This document shows, in pieces, positions 16,571 through 26,282 of a stretch of DNA of 64,000 nucleotides; positions within the stretch are counted from its first letter, which is position 1, and every line of letters begins with the position of its first letter. The stretch lies in contig MUCT01000002.1 of assembly GCA_002816585.1 (NCBI GenBank), positions 1 to 64,000 of the forward strand, read 5' to 3'. The position numbers were made by a program, and so were the translations under genes. The notes under the pieces are model-generated. The model was not told where the DNA came from, did no database searches, and saw only the letters and a list, made by a program, of their open reading frames with translations. Source of the stretch: SAR202 cluster bacterium Io17-Chloro-G6. Lineage in GTDB: Bacteria; Chloroflexota; Dehalococcoidia; UBA3495.

Positions 16571-17680
16571 ATGCCAATCTCAGAGCTAATCGACCGCACA
16601 ATTTTAGACATCTTGCCCTTGGACGAGGAGGCCATGGCCGCCGCCAGGGCCAGGCAGGACCAACTGACCAAGCCTCTGGGCAGCTTGGGCCGGTTGGAAG
16701 ACTTGTCAGTGCAACTCGCCGGAATCTTCGGCGAAGCCACACCGAACATCAGCCGAAAAACCGTCATCCTGGCCGCAGGAGACCATGGCGTGGTGGCCGA
16801 GGGAGTCAGCGCCTATCCCCAGGATGTTACTCCGGCGATGGTGATGAACTTCCTCGGCGGTGGCGCAGCGATTAATGTGCTGGCCAAGCTCGCTGGAGCT
16901 GATATCGTGGTGCTAGACGCCGGGGTTGCCGCCGATTTGCCCTCTCACCCGGCCCTACATTCGGTGAAGATTGGCCGAGGCACCAACAACATCGCAGTCG
17001 GACCGGCCATGACCCGTGAGCAGGCTATTCAGTGCCTCGAGACCGGCATCAAAACCTCGTTGGAACAGATCGCGGCGGGGTCCGACCTCCTGGCCTGTGG
17101 CGACATGGGCATCGGCAACACCACCCCGTCCAGCGCCATAACCTCGGTGATCACCGGCGCGGGCACCGACGTCACGACCGGCCGTGGCACAGGCCTTGAC
17201 GACGCCGCTCTGGCCCACAAGGCGTCGGTGGTGCAGCGGGCCATCGATGTAAACCGGCCCGACCCCAAAGACGGTTTGGACATTCTGATGAAGGTCGGCG
17301 GATTCGAGATCGGAGTTTTGGCCGGGGTTTTCTTGGGCGCGGCGGCTGGACACCGCCCCGTCGTAGTTGATGGATTCATCTCAGGCGCGGCCGCGTTGAT
17401 CGCCCACAGTATCGCCCCCATCGCCGGACACCGGTTCATTGCCTCCCACCAATCGGTCGAGCCCGGTCATAGCCTGGCCCTCAGGTCCATGGGCTTAAAT
17501 CCCCTGCTGGACATGGGCATGCGGCTAGGCGAGGGCACCGGGGCCGCTCTGGCCATGAACATCGTTGAGGCCGCGGCCAAATGCCTCTCCGACATGGCCA
17601 CCTTCGCCGAAGCGGGTGTCTCAGAGAAAACCGAAGACGACGGGAAAACCGAAGACGACAGCCAGGAGGCCGCCTCCTGA
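16571..17680 (+). CDS. cobT: Nicotinate-nucleotide--dimethylbenzimidazole phosphoribosyltransferase (CobT)
   Basis: 369 residues. It converts nicotinate mononucleotide plus a lower-ligand base to the alpha-ribotide used in the nucleotide loop. Conserved parts are LTKPLGSLGRLEDLS, AAGDHGVVAEGVSAYPQDVT, GDMGIGNTTPSSA, DGFISGAAAL and the catalytic Glu region LGEGTGAALAMNIVEAA. The C-terminal tail has a six-residue tandem repeat (KTEDDG KTEDDS), encoded by a 16-base direct repeat at 17626-17641 and 17644-17659. It overlaps cobS by 4 nt. Confidence 0.96.
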   Translation: MPISELIDRTILDILPLDEEAMAAARARQDQLTKPLGSLGRLEDLSVQLAGIFGEATPNISRKTVILAAGDHGVVAEGVSAYPQDVTPAMVMNFLGGGAAINVLAKLAGADIVVLDAGVAADLPSHPALHSVKIGRGTNNIAVGPAMTREQAIQCLETGIKTSLEQIAAGSDLLACGDMGIGNTTPSSAITSVITGAGTDVTTGRGTGLDDAALAHKASVVQRAIDVNRPDPKDGLDILMKVGGFEIGVLAGVFLGAAAGHRPVVVDGFISGAAALIAHSIAPIAGHRFIASHQSVEPGHSLALRSMGLNPLLDMGMRLGEGTGAALAMNIVEAAAKCLSDMATFAEAGVSEKTEDDGKTEDDSQEAAS

Positions 17681-18480
17681 TCTCCTTCTGGCTCACCCCT
17701 TTCCAGTTGGCCGTGACCTTCCTCACCATCTTCCCAATCTCGCGCGATCTGGACCGTGGTCCGCAGGACATCAGCAGCTCCAGGGCTTTCTACCCCGCTA
17801 TAGGTCTACTCATAGGCCTGCTTTTGGTTGGAGTGGAAGAGGGGTCCAGCCGTATATTCAGCGAACCCATGACTGCCGCGTTTCTCGTGGCCACCTTAGT
17901 GATAATCACCAGAGCCCTCCACCTAGACGGGCTCATGGATGTTTGTGACGGCGTGTTTGGCGGCTTCACCCCTGAGCGGCGGTTGGAGATCATGCGCGAC
18001 TCCCGGGTCGGCGCCTTCGGGGTGGTCGGCGGCGTGACGGTCATTCTGCTGAAGTACGGGGCATTGGTTTCCCTCTTGATCCTTGATGAACCCGGCAAAG
18101 AGTGGGCATTGCTGCTCTTCCCCGCCCTTTCCCGGTGGACCATGGTGATTTTGCTGGGAGCTTTCCCCTACGTCCGCACCCAGGGCTTGGGATCCCCGTT
18201 CCACGGGAGCGGCATCAAGGCCGCAACAACGGTGGCCGGCCTCTCGGCGCTGGCGGCATCTTTTCTTCTGGGAGGCTTCGCCGGCCTTGGGCTCTTCCTT
18301 GGAGCATGCGCGATGGCCTGTTTAATGGGTTGGGCGATGGCCAAGGCGCTGGGAGGTCTCACCGGTGATACCTACGGAGCAACCAACGAGATCATCGAAA
18401 CGACGGTAATCATCGTAGCAACGGCCCTGGCGGCCCAGGAGTGGCTAGAGCCGCTGCCGGACCTATTGGACCGGTTCTGA
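17677..18480 (+). CDS. cobS: Adenosylcobinamide-GDP ribazoletransferase (CobS)
   Basis: About 267 residues, polytopic membrane enzyme joining adenosylcobinamide-GDP and alpha-ribazole. FWLTPFQLAVTFLTIFPI at the start and RALHLDGLMDVCDGVFGGF (metal-binding HxDG-type region) are diagnostic; further hydrophobic helices follow. The frame has no ATG, GTG or TTG before this conserved start. AGGAGG at about 17664-17669 is ideally spaced from CTG 17677, which overlaps the cobT stop, so a non-standard start coupled to cobT is the best reading. Confidence 0.9.
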   Translation: MISFWLTPFQLAVTFLTIFPISRDLDRGPQDISSSRAFYPAIGLLIGLLLVGVEEGSSRIFSEPMTAAFLVATLVIITRALHLDGLMDVCDGVFGGFTPERRLEIMRDSRVGAFGVVGGVTVILLKYGALVSLLILDEPGKEWALLLFPALSRWTMVILLGAFPYVRTQGLGSPFHGSGIKAATTVAGLSALAASFLLGGFAGLGLFLGACAMACLMGWAMAKALGGLTGDTYGATNEIIETTVIIVATALAAQEWLEPLPDLLDRF

Positions 18481-19430
18481 TGTTTACCGGCGCCGACGAT
18501 CTGGCCGTACTGGCGCTGGCCGTATTCTTGGACCTGACTCTGGGGGAGCCGCCAATGTGGGCTCACCCGACGGTCTGGATGGGTAGGCTCACCGGGTTTT
18601 TAGAGGTGCGGGCGCCCAAGCATGGCGCCGCCGGACTGGTGGCAGGTGTCATAATGGCCCTGTTGTTGGCCTGCCTTTGGGGGGCGGCGGCTTACTTCGT
18701 GGCGGTCGGCCTAAAAGAGATCCACACCCTGGCCTACATCCTGGTGGGAGCCGTCCTGTTGAAGACCACTTTCTCGGTGCGGTTGCTGCACCGGGAAGCG
18801 GCTTTGGTCAGGGGCCATTTGGACCGGGGAGCAATGGAGCAGGTGCGGGCCCGGATGCCGTCCCTGGTCAGCCGTGACCCTTCCAGCCTGACTGCGGAGC
18901 AGGCCACCGCCGCCACCGTAGAGTCGGTCTCCGAAAACATTAACGACAGTTTCTTGGCCCCCTGGCTGTTCTTCGCGGTCTTCGGCTTGCCGGGAGCTTT
19001 CGCCTACCGCATGATCAACACCCTCGACAGTATGATAGGCTACCGTGGAGTGTACGAGTATTTGGGCAAGGCTTCCGCCCGTTTGGACGACCTGGTAAAT
19101 CTCATTCCGGCGCGGCTGGCTGGCCTGCTGCTCGTGGCCGCCAGCGGTTTTCTGCCGGGTCAGAAGATGGCCAGGGCCTGGAGGACCATGTGGCGTCACC
19201 ACGGCCGCACCCAGAGTCCCAACGCCGGCTGGACCATGAGCGGGATGGCCGGGGCTTTGGGCGTGCAGCTTGAAAAGATCGACCCGGAGGTTGGCTACCA
19301 ACTGGGCGAGCCCGAACGGCCTCTGGAACCCAAAGACATCACGCGAACGGTCCAGACCATGTACCTAGTGGCGCTCTTTGGCCTGGTGATCGCGCTGGCG
19401 ATCGCCTACGCAAGGGGCAATATCTTCTAA
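18480..19430 (+). CDS. cbiB: Adenosylcobinamide-phosphate synthase (CbiB/CobD-type)
   Basis: 316 residues from ATG 18480, which overlaps the cobS stop by one base (TGATG). It attaches the aminopropanol arm to adenosylcobyric acid. Typical segments are LDLTLGEPPMWAHPTVWMGR, LTAEQATAATVESVSENIND, APWLFFAVFGLPGAFAYRMI, NTLDSMIGYR and SPNAGWTMSGMAGALGVQLEK. Several membrane helices are present. Confidence 0.96.
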   Translation: MFTGADDLAVLALAVFLDLTLGEPPMWAHPTVWMGRLTGFLEVRAPKHGAAGLVAGVIMALLLACLWGAAAYFVAVGLKEIHTLAYILVGAVLLKTTFSVRLLHREAALVRGHLDRGAMEQVRARMPSLVSRDPSSLTAEQATAATVESVSENINDSFLAPWLFFAVFGLPGAFAYRMINTLDSMIGYRGVYEYLGKASARLDDLVNLIPARLAGLLLVAASGFLPGQKMARAWRTMWRHHGRTQSPNAGWTMSGMAGALGVQLEKIDPEVGYQLGEPERPLEPKDITRTVQTMYLVALFGLVIALAIAYARGNIF

Positions 19431-19443
19431 TGACCAACCAATT

Positions 19444-20565
19444 TTGAAGTCACACACATCATATGAAAACCCGGTGAGCCGGCGGCCGGTGCATGGGAGC
19501 ATCAAGCCCAGTGAACTGCGGGCTCTGGGGCTGAGACCGGAAGACTTGTTGGACTTCAGCGCCAGCATCAGCCCCATCGGCCCCCCTGAGGGAGTCTGGG
19601 AGGCCATCCGGAGCGTCGACCTGAGCGCCTACCCCGACCCGGAATGCCTTGAACTGCGTGAGGCCATCTGCCGCCATCTCTCGACACCGTCACGGGAGGT
19701 GAGCCTTGAGCGGGTTCTGGTAGGCAACGGCTCCACCGAAATTTTTCATCTGTTGACCCGCGTCTACCTGTCTAATCAAGGCGCCGCCTTATTGCTGACC
19801 CCGACCTATGGTGAATACGAAGGCGCCTGCCGGTTGGCCGGGGCTCAGGTATTGAATCTTGATGCCGACCTCGCAGGAGATTTTCGTTGGGACGTCGAAG
19901 ATGCATCCAATCTCATCAATGCCAAGAAACCTCAACTCGTCATCGTCTGCAACCCCAATAATCCCACTGGGGTTTACCTGGACCGTTTAGACGTCGAGGC
20001 GCTGGCCGATGCGGCACAGGATGCCGGCAGCCTACTGGTGGTGGACGAAGCGTACCTGTCCTTCGTGGCAGACGCCTGGGACTCGTTGGCGTTGTTGGAC
20101 CGGGCCAACGTGATGTTGGTGCGCTCCATGACCAAGGACTACGCCCAGACCGCCCTCCGCCTGGGCTACGCCCTGGCTGCGGAGGATGTGGTCTCCCGGC
20201 TTAGGGAGTATCAGCCCGACTGGAGCGTGAACAGTCTGGCCCAGAAGGCGGGAATTTCCGCGCTGGAGGACGTAGAGTATCTACCCAAAGCCAGAGAAGC
20301 CGTTTTCAACGCAACAAAGTATCTGTCCGACACATTGAGAGACCTGGGTCTGGAAGTCCCTCCATCAGAAGCCAACTTCATTTTGGTCAAGGTCGGCGAC
20401 GCTGCGAAATGGCGTTCCCTGCTGTTGACAAAGGGCATGGTGGTCCGGGACTGTACGTCATTCGGCCTACCCGAATATATCCGGGTGGGGATTCGGGCCA
20501 TGTCAGATTGCCAACGGCTGGTGGCGGCGATGGCTGAAGTGACCCAATCCGCCCTTGCTGATTAA
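19444..20565 (+). CDS. cobD: Threonine-phosphate decarboxylase / HisC-like aminotransferase (CobD type)
   Basis: 373 residues from TTG 19444, 13 nt after cbiB. PLP fold-type I enzyme. VCNPNNPTGVYLDR, VVDEAYLSFV (PLP-ring Asp) and VRSMTKDYAQTALRLGYA (Schiff-base Lys) are all present. The N-terminus (VHGSIKPSELRALGLRPEDL, DFSASISPIGPPEGV) is typical of CobD rather than HisC. In this operon it would make (R)-1-amino-2-propanol phosphate for the cobalamin side arm. Confidence 0.92.
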   Translation: MKSHTSYENPVSRRPVHGSIKPSELRALGLRPEDLLDFSASISPIGPPEGVWEAIRSVDLSAYPDPECLELREAICRHLSTPSREVSLERVLVGNGSTEIFHLLTRVYLSNQGAALLLTPTYGEYEGACRLAGAQVLNLDADLAGDFRWDVEDASNLINAKKPQLVIVCNPNNPTGVYLDRLDVEALADAAQDAGSLLVVDEAYLSFVADAWDSLALLDRANVMLVRSMTKDYAQTALRLGYALAAEDVVSRLREYQPDWSVNSLAQKAGISALEDVEYLPKAREAVFNATKYLSDTLRDLGLEVPPSEANFILVKVGDAAKWRSLLLTKGMVVRDCTSFGLPEYIRVGIRAMSDCQRLVAAMAEVTQSALAD

Positions 20566-20640
20566 AGAATCCGCCATTAGAATCAAGTCCAGCAAATTAG
20601 GGTGTCGAATCCTTCCATCAAATGCTAGGAGTCTCCTGCC

Positions 20641-21258
20641 ATGACCACTACCGAGGAAACCAGCGCCGGGCAATCCGTTGGCGCCAGCCGGTTCAACGAA
20701 GCTTTCGGACCAGCCTCTGAACGGGCAGTCTCCAAGCTCAAGGCCCACCTGACTCCCTGGGTTCAGGAATTCATCCGGGCGGCGCCCTTTGCCGTCATGG
20801 CTACCACCGGCGACGGGGGCCGCTGCGATGCCTCTCCCAAGGGAGGCAAGCCCGGCTTCGTAAAGGTTCTGGACGAGAAGCACCTGCTGTTTCCCGACGT
20901 GGCCGGCAACCGGTTGTTCCAGTCCTACCAGAATATCGATGACAACCCTTACGTCGGCCTGATCTTCTTCATACCCGGCATCAATGACACCGTCAGGGTT
21001 AACGGCAAGGTCAGCATTGTCAGCAAAGAGGACCTGGAAATCCAGAACATAGAACTGTCCCTCTATGAAACTGACGACAACTCCAAACACCTACAGGGGA
21101 TGTTGATCGAGGTCGAAGAGTCCTACGGCCATTGCCCCCGGGCGTTGAAATTCTCCCATCTTTGGGATAGCGAAGAGATCGAAAAAAACCAGGCTGCACC
21201 TCCCATCCCAGAGCGGACTGACGAGAACTACCACCAGCACCAAGAGGGGGCCAAGTAG
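20641..21258 (+). CDS. Pyridoxamine 5'-phosphate oxidase-family flavoprotein
   Basis: 205 residues. Split-barrel FMN/F420-binding fold: FIRAAPFAVMATTGDGGRCD, ASPKGGKPGFVKVLDEKHL and DDNPYVGLIFFIPGINDTVR fit the PPOX MSMEG_1061-like group. AGGAG lies 8 nt upstream of the ATG. It follows cobD by 75 nt and is followed by a strong terminator, so it probably ends the cobalamin transcript. Whether it acts in corrin metabolism (for example as a reductase) is not known. Confidence 0.85.
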   Translation: MTTTEETSAGQSVGASRFNEAFGPASERAVSKLKAHLTPWVQEFIRAAPFAVMATTGDGGRCDASPKGGKPGFVKVLDEKHLLFPDVAGNRLFQSYQNIDDNPYVGLIFFIPGINDTVRVNGKVSIVSKEDLEIQNIELSLYETDDNSKHLQGMLIEVEESYGHCPRALKFSHLWDSEEIEKNQAAPPIPERTDENYHQHQEGAK

Positions 21259-21305
21259 CGGACGGCGATCAGCTTTCAGCCATAAGCAAGCGGTCTCTGG
21301 AGAGC

Positions 21306-21345
21306 TAGAGCAGGCCCTGGACGATGCCCGGGGCCTGCTCTTTTT
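21306..21345 (+). terminator. Strong intrinsic terminator
   Basis: An 11-bp perfect stem, AGAGCAGGCCC (21306-21316) with 21330-21340, is followed by six T. It closes the cobalamin/PPOX transcription unit. Confidence 0.9.
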
Positions 21346-21487
21346 TGGCCAACGGATACCAGGAATATTGTTTTTCGATTCTCGGATTCGGCAGAGATTC
21401 TGAAAGCCAAATTTGGTTTACAACGGCGGTGGCCCACCGTAAGATGGGTTGCATAACCCTACCCGAACCGCCCGAGGTTTTGCGCAA

Positions 21488-24142
21488 ATGGTAACCATCT
21501 CCTTTGACAAACACACCCTGTCCAATGGACTTGACGTGATTCTCCACGAGGACCACACCATACCCTTGGTCGCGGTAAATGTCTGGTACCACGTGGGCTC
21601 CAAAGACGAAGAAATGGGCCGGACTGGATTCGCCCACCTGTTCGAGCATGTGATGTTCGAGGGCTCCAAACACCACAACAGCAGCCACTTCGAGCCACTT
21701 CAAAAAGCCGGCGCCAACCTGAACGGCTCTACCACTCCCGACCGCACAAATTACTGGGAGGACGTACCCACCAATTATCTGGAATTAGCCCTGTGGCTTG
21801 AAGCCGACCGCATGGGTTTCCTGCTGGATGCCCTGGACCAACAGCGCTTTGACATCCAGCGCGACGTGGTCAAGAACGAGCGCCGCCAGTCCTACGAGAA
21901 CCGGCCCTACGGAATGGCCCATTGGCACCTGCAAGAGGCCCTTTATCCGTTGCCTCACCCCTACCACTGGATGACCATTGGCTCCCAGGAAGACCTGGAT
22001 GCCGCCAAGCTCGACGATATTAAAGACTTCTTCACGCGTTTCTACTCCCCGACCAACGCCAGCCTGGCCATCGCCGGAGACATAAACTCCGGGGAGGCCT
22101 TGGAGCTGGTTAACCGCTACTTCGGCGACCTGGCTCCGGGCGAATCGGTGCCCCGCAAGGGACGTCATGACTCCGGGCTATCAGGCCGGATCGAGCTGGA
22201 GATGCGGGACAAAGTCACTCTGCCCCGGGCTTATGTCGCGTGGCCGGCTCCTCCCGAAGGCGACATCGACGATGCGCCGTTGGAGATCTACCAAGCAATC
22301 ATGTCCGACGGGTTGACCTCCCGCTTGCACCGGTCGTTGGTCTATGAAAAGCAGATCGCCCAGAGCGCCGTCATGCGTTACCATTCGTCCGAAATATCCG
22401 GCCAGTGCCTTCTTCAAGTGACCGCCGCCGAAGGTCATGAACTGGCCAAGGTGGAGGCCGCCGCCGACGCCGAGATGGCCCGGCTTCTCAAGGAACCGCC
22501 CACCGATGAGGAGATAACCCGGGTCAAGAACCGGATAGAAGCCAGCCATTTCCGCCAGTTGGCCCGCATCGGCGGGTTCGGCGGCAGGGCCGACCAACTC
22601 AATCACTTCAGTGTATTTGCGTCCAATCCTGAGCTGATTAACACCAGCCTGGATCGGTACCTGGCCGTAACTCGCGAGGATGTCATGCGGGTGGCCGAAA
22701 CGGTCTTGGGCGGAAACCAGGTCCGGCTTCGGGTATTGCCCGAGCCTTCCTTATCGCCAGCCACTACCACGGTCGACAGGACGGTGATGCCACCACCCAG
22801 GAGCGAACCGGTCTTCAACCCTCCCACCCCGATCCGCACCAAGCTCTCCAACGGAATGGGCATCTCTGTGGTTGAACAGCGGGGTCTGCCCATAGTGGCC
22901 TTCGGACTACTGATGGACGCCGGCGCCTCCCAGGATCCGGCAAACCTGCCGGGGTTGGCCGGTTTCACTGCCCAGATGCTGCCAGAGGGCACCAACGGCA
23001 AGTCCAGCCTGGAGATCGCCCAGGCCTTTGAGTTCATCGGCTCCCGGATTTCAGCGGACGGACGCCGGGAATACACCCTGTTGTCCGCGGAAACCCTAAC
23101 CAAGCACTGGCCCACAGCCTTGGAACTCACCGCCGATCTGGTGCTCAACCCCAACTTCCCCGACCAGGAACTGGAGCGGGTCCGGAGGGAGCATTTGACC
23201 GAACTCCGCCGGGGCAAAGACGAGCCGAACGCGGTGGCTGAGCAGTTGATGGCAGGCTTGGTATTCAACGCTGACTCGGGCTACGGCCATCCGCTGTCCG
23301 GCACCGAAAAATCCATTGGGGCATTGACCCGCGACGACCTGGTCAATCAATTCACCCGCGACTACGGACCCTCCTCGGCCAACCTGATCGTAGTGGGGGA
23401 CATCAGCGTGGACGAGGCAATGCAAAGGGCGGAAGCAGTTTTCGGCGCCTGGAAGGCCGGGGACCAATCGGTCAATGGCCGCTCACGAGTAGACCCCTCC
23501 AACGGCGCAGCCACCCTCTATCTCGTGGACCGGCCGGGAGCGCCGCAGTCAGTCATCCGCGCCCTCAATACCACCATCCCTCGGCGTCATCCAGACTATC
23601 TGGGGCTCACGCTGATGAATTACGCTTTCGGAGGGCAGTTCTCCGCCCGCCTAAATCAGAACCTCCGCCAGGACAAGGGCTATAGCTACGGCTACCAGTC
23701 CCACATCCAATGGCACCGCGGTCCCTCTCTGATGCTGGCCGGCGGCGCTGTACAGACCGAGGTCACCAAGGCATCGGTTGTGGAAACCCTGAAAGAGTAC
23801 AACGAGGTACGGGGCTCCCGGCCCATCAGTGAGGAAGAACTGGAAAACGCTAAATCCGCTGTCTTGCAGAGCTTCCCAGCCAACTTCGAGCGCCCGGGGG
23901 CCGTCATGGGCCAGGTCCTCCAGATGGTCCAATTCGACCTGCCCGACGACTACCTGCAGACAGTGAGGGCCACCGTGGAGGCAGTGACCCTGGAGGACGT
24001 TCACCGAATTACCCAGGAACTGGTGCGCCCCGACCAGTTGAAGATACTGGTGGTTGGCGACCGGCAGCAGATAGAAGCCGGTCTCCGGGAATTGGACATA
24101 CCCACGGTGATCCTGGACGTTGACGGCGTAGAATCGACCTAA
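21488..24142 (+). CDS. M16 family zinc peptidase (tandem pitrilysin-like domains)
   Basis: 884 residues from ATG 21488; ATG 21449 would add 13 residues that do not look like the family. The first domain has the inverted zinc motif in FAHLFEHVMFEGS (HxxEH), with the distal Glu expected in the following helix. The second domain (about 450-880; TPIRTKLSNGMGISVVEQRG, NYAFGGQFSARLNQNLRQDK) lacks HxxEH and is the non-catalytic partner half. It probably degrades peptides. No signal peptide is evident. Confidence 0.93.
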   Translation: MVTISFDKHTLSNGLDVILHEDHTIPLVAVNVWYHVGSKDEEMGRTGFAHLFEHVMFEGSKHHNSSHFEPLQKAGANLNGSTTPDRTNYWEDVPTNYLELALWLEADRMGFLLDALDQQRFDIQRDVVKNERRQSYENRPYGMAHWHLQEALYPLPHPYHWMTIGSQEDLDAAKLDDIKDFFTRFYSPTNASLAIAGDINSGEALELVNRYFGDLAPGESVPRKGRHDSGLSGRIELEMRDKVTLPRAYVAWPAPPEGDIDDAPLEIYQAIMSDGLTSRLHRSLVYEKQIAQSAVMRYHSSEISGQCLLQVTAAEGHELAKVEAAADAEMARLLKEPPTDEEITRVKNRIEASHFRQLARIGGFGGRADQLNHFSVFASNPELINTSLDRYLAVTREDVMRVAETVLGGNQVRLRVLPEPSLSPATTTVDRTVMPPPRSEPVFNPPTPIRTKLSNGMGISVVEQRGLPIVAFGLLMDAGASQDPANLPGLAGFTAQMLPEGTNGKSSLEIAQAFEFIGSRISADGRREYTLLSAETLTKHWPTALELTADLVLNPNFPDQELERVRREHLTELRRGKDEPNAVAEQLMAGLVFNADSGYGHPLSGTEKSIGALTRDDLVNQFTRDYGPSSANLIVVGDISVDEAMQRAEAVFGAWKAGDQSVNGRSRVDPSNGAATLYLVDRPGAPQSVIRALNTTIPRRHPDYLGLTLMNYAFGGQFSARLNQNLRQDKGYSYGYQSHIQWHRGPSLMLAGGAVQTEVTKASVVETLKEYNEVRGSRPISEEELENAKSAVLQSFPANFERPGAVMGQVLQMVQFDLPDDYLQTVRATVEAVTLEDVHRITQELVRPDQLKILVVGDRQQIEAGLRELDIPTVILDVDGVEST

Positions 24143-24156
24143 TTTAGTGTCTTGAA

Positions 24157-24195
24157 CAATAAAACGAGGGGGTGGGGCATGCCCTCGTTTTATTG
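24157..24195. terminator. Bidirectional intrinsic terminator
   Basis: A 14-bp perfect stem, CAATAAAACGAGGG (24157-24170) with 24182-24195, is T-rich on both strands. It lies between the convergent M16 peptidase and HtrA genes and can serve both. Confidence 0.9.
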
Positions 24196-24219
24196 CCTGT
24201 TGTGGGTTGGACCTGGAGG

Positions 24220-25401
24220 TTACTGCTGAGGCCGCTCTCCTAATTCCAGGGTCAACGTCTTCCGTTCGCCCGCCCCTTCAGCCGTCCGGAACACCTCCAC
24301 TTCCACCGCTTGACCAGCGCTAAATTCCTGTTTCAGCAAGCGAGTGAGGTCGGACACGGTGGCAATATCATGCCCACCGATGCTCAGCACGATGTCGCCC
24401 GGTAGAATACCGGCCTGGTCCGAGGGACCATCAACTACTGTGGTTTGGATGATGACGCCTTCGCGGATGGGCAGCCCCACCTCCGCCGCAACCTCCGGGA
24501 CCAAGTCGGCGAGGAATACCCCCATCCAAGCCCAGCGGACCCGTCCCAATTCGACTAGTTGCTGTGCGACCTGGTGCGCCGTCTCAACATCGATAGCAAA
24601 GCCTATCCCCTCCACGGCGACACTCCCACCTTGGGCAGCGCCCCGCAGTACGGCGGTGTTGATGCCAACCAGGTTTCCGGCAAGATCGATCAACGGTCCT
24701 CCGCTGTTTCCGGGGTTGATGGAGGTATCAGTCTGGATAAGGTCGTAAAGAGTGATCCCCGGCGAAGCCTCGATGGACCGGTTCAGCGCGGAAACGACAC
24801 CCACCGTGACCGTGGGGCCTCCAGGCAGGGCCAGGGCGTTTCCGATGGCTATCACCCAGTCGCCGGCCCGCAGGCCACCGTTTTCCAGCAACGGCAACGA
24901 CTTGTAGACGTCACTTGGCAACCGTAAAACTGCCAGGTCAGACAGGCGGTCGGCGCCGACGACCTCGGCGACGATCTGGCTGCCGTCGTCCAGGGTCACG
25001 GTAATCTCAACGCCACCTTCAACCACATGGTTGTTGGTCAACACCAATCCCGATTCGTCGAATATGACGCCGGTGCCGCTGCTGAAGCCGGACTGCCGTC
25101 TGCCGAACCGGTCTTGACTGATAACCTCGGTGAGGATTGAAACCACGGCCGGGCGCACCCGTTCAACCGTATCGGCGATGTTGGGCAATTGCAGCAGGCC
25201 GCTGTCGACGGCCCCGATCCCGCTCGTTGAGCCGGCGCCGGGTATCGCCACCGTGGCCGGAACAGAGGTAGCCGTCGCGGCAGGGTCATCCCCAGAGCAG
25301 GCAATAGCGACCAAAACTGAAAATGCCGCTGCAATCAGAATTGACCTGGTTCCGGGCCTGGGTCTACAGGATCTAACGATGCCGCAAAGATTCCGCGTCA
25401 T
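24220..25401 (-). CDS. HtrA/Deg-type serine protease with PDZ domain, probable lipoprotein
   Basis: 393 residues. The N-terminus has a hydrophobic signal ending VLVAIAC-SGDD (lipobox Cys35), suggesting a membrane-anchored extracytoplasmic protease. The trypsin-like triad is His125 (LTNNHVVEGG), Asp156 (RLSDLAVLRL) and Ser233 (NPGNSGGPLID). One PDZ domain follows (VIIQTTVVDGPSDQAGILPG, DIVLSIGG). Quality control of exported proteins is the expected role. Its ATG overlaps the stop of the RNase PH gene by one base, so the two are translationally coupled. Confidence 0.95.
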   Translation of the reverse strand: MTRNLCGIVRSCRPRPGTRSILIAAAFSVLVAIACSGDDPAATATSVPATVAIPGAGSTSGIGAVDSGLLQLPNIADTVERVRPAVVSILTEVISQDRFGRRQSGFSSGTGVIFDESGLVLTNNHVVEGGVEITVTLDDGSQIVAEVVGADRLSDLAVLRLPSDVYKSLPLLENGGLRAGDWVIAIGNALALPGGPTVTVGVVSALNRSIEASPGITLYDLIQTDTSINPGNSGGPLIDLAGNLVGINTAVLRGAAQGGSVAVEGIGFAIDVETAHQVAQQLVELGRVRWAWMGVFLADLVPEVAAEVGLPIREGVIIQTTVVDGPSDQAGILPGDIVLSIGGHDIATVSDLTRLLKQEFSAGQAVEVEVFRTAEGAGERKTLTLELGERPQQ

Positions 25402-26135
25402 TACAAGAAGCTCTTTGCCGCCTCGCTTTGGATGCGGAACAGCGGTTCCATGCCTCGGGAGGCCAAGGACAGCACCTCTTCCACCTGTTGGCGCGGGAAT
25501 GGCCGTGACTCCGTCGCCCCTTGCAACTCGACCAAGCCCCCCTGAGCTGTCAGGACCACATTGAAGTCCACCTCGGCGACAAAATCCTCCTCATAGCAGA
25601 GGTCGAGCAGCAATTGGCCCTTCAGGATGCCCACGCTGATGGCCGCCACGGGACACAGCAACGGCAGTTGGGGCAAAACCCGGTTCTTCACCAACATTTG
25701 CAACGCCTGTTGCAGGGCCACGTAGGCCCCGGTGATGGCAGCAGTCCGTGTTCCGCCGTCAGCCTGTATCACATCGCAGTCGATCTGGACGGTGCGTTCG
25801 CCAAGGGCCTCCAGGTCGGTGACTGCCCGCAGGGAACGGCCGATGAGCCGTTGAATCTCTTGTGAGCGGCCACTGGGCCGGCCTGCTTCCCGCTCCCGGG
25901 CGGTCCGAGTGTTGGTGGCCCGCGGCAACATGGAGTACTCGGCGGTGACCCAGCCCTTGCCCTGGCCTCGCAGAAATCCCGGCACCCGTTCTTCCAGCGA
26001 GGCGGCGCAGAGGACTTTGGTATTGCCCATCTCGATCAAAGCCGAACCCTCGGCATACTTCTGATAACCTGGTGTGATTACGGTCGGACGGTGCTGGTCC
26101 CAAGTCCGTCCGTCGGGTCTGGAATATTCTGCCAA
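25401..26135 (-). CDS. rph: Ribonuclease PH
   Basis: 244 residues, full length. It trims the 3' ends of tRNA precursors using phosphate. The diagnostic sequences are SRPDGRTWDQHRPTVITPGY, GWVTAEYSMLPRATNTR, EREAGRPSGRSQEIQRLIGR, SLRAVTD, QIDCDVIQADGGTRTAAITG and LDLCYEEDFVAEVDFNVV. It lies upstream of htrA in the same minus-strand unit, with the comE genes further upstream. Confidence 0.97.
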   Translation of the reverse strand: MAEYSRPDGRTWDQHRPTVITPGYQKYAEGSALIEMGNTKVLCAASLEERVPGFLRGQGKGWVTAEYSMLPRATNTRTAREREAGRPSGRSQEIQRLIGRSLRAVTDLEALGERTVQIDCDVIQADGGTRTAAITGAYVALQQALQMLVKNRVLPQLPLLCPVAAISVGILKGQLLLDLCYEEDFVAEVDFNVVLTAQGGLVELQGATESRPFPRQQVEEVLSLASRGMEPLFRIQSEAAKSFL

Positions 26136-26282
26136 TTGTTGTAGATTCCTCGTTGTGAATTTTCGGACCGCCGGAATTTCGGCATCGATGAAACGGGGCC
26201 AATTGAAGCTGGTGTAGGCGTCGAAATCTAGTATACCTCAAGGCTCCTTGCAATTCGCTTTTGAGCAGTGGTCACCGCACGG

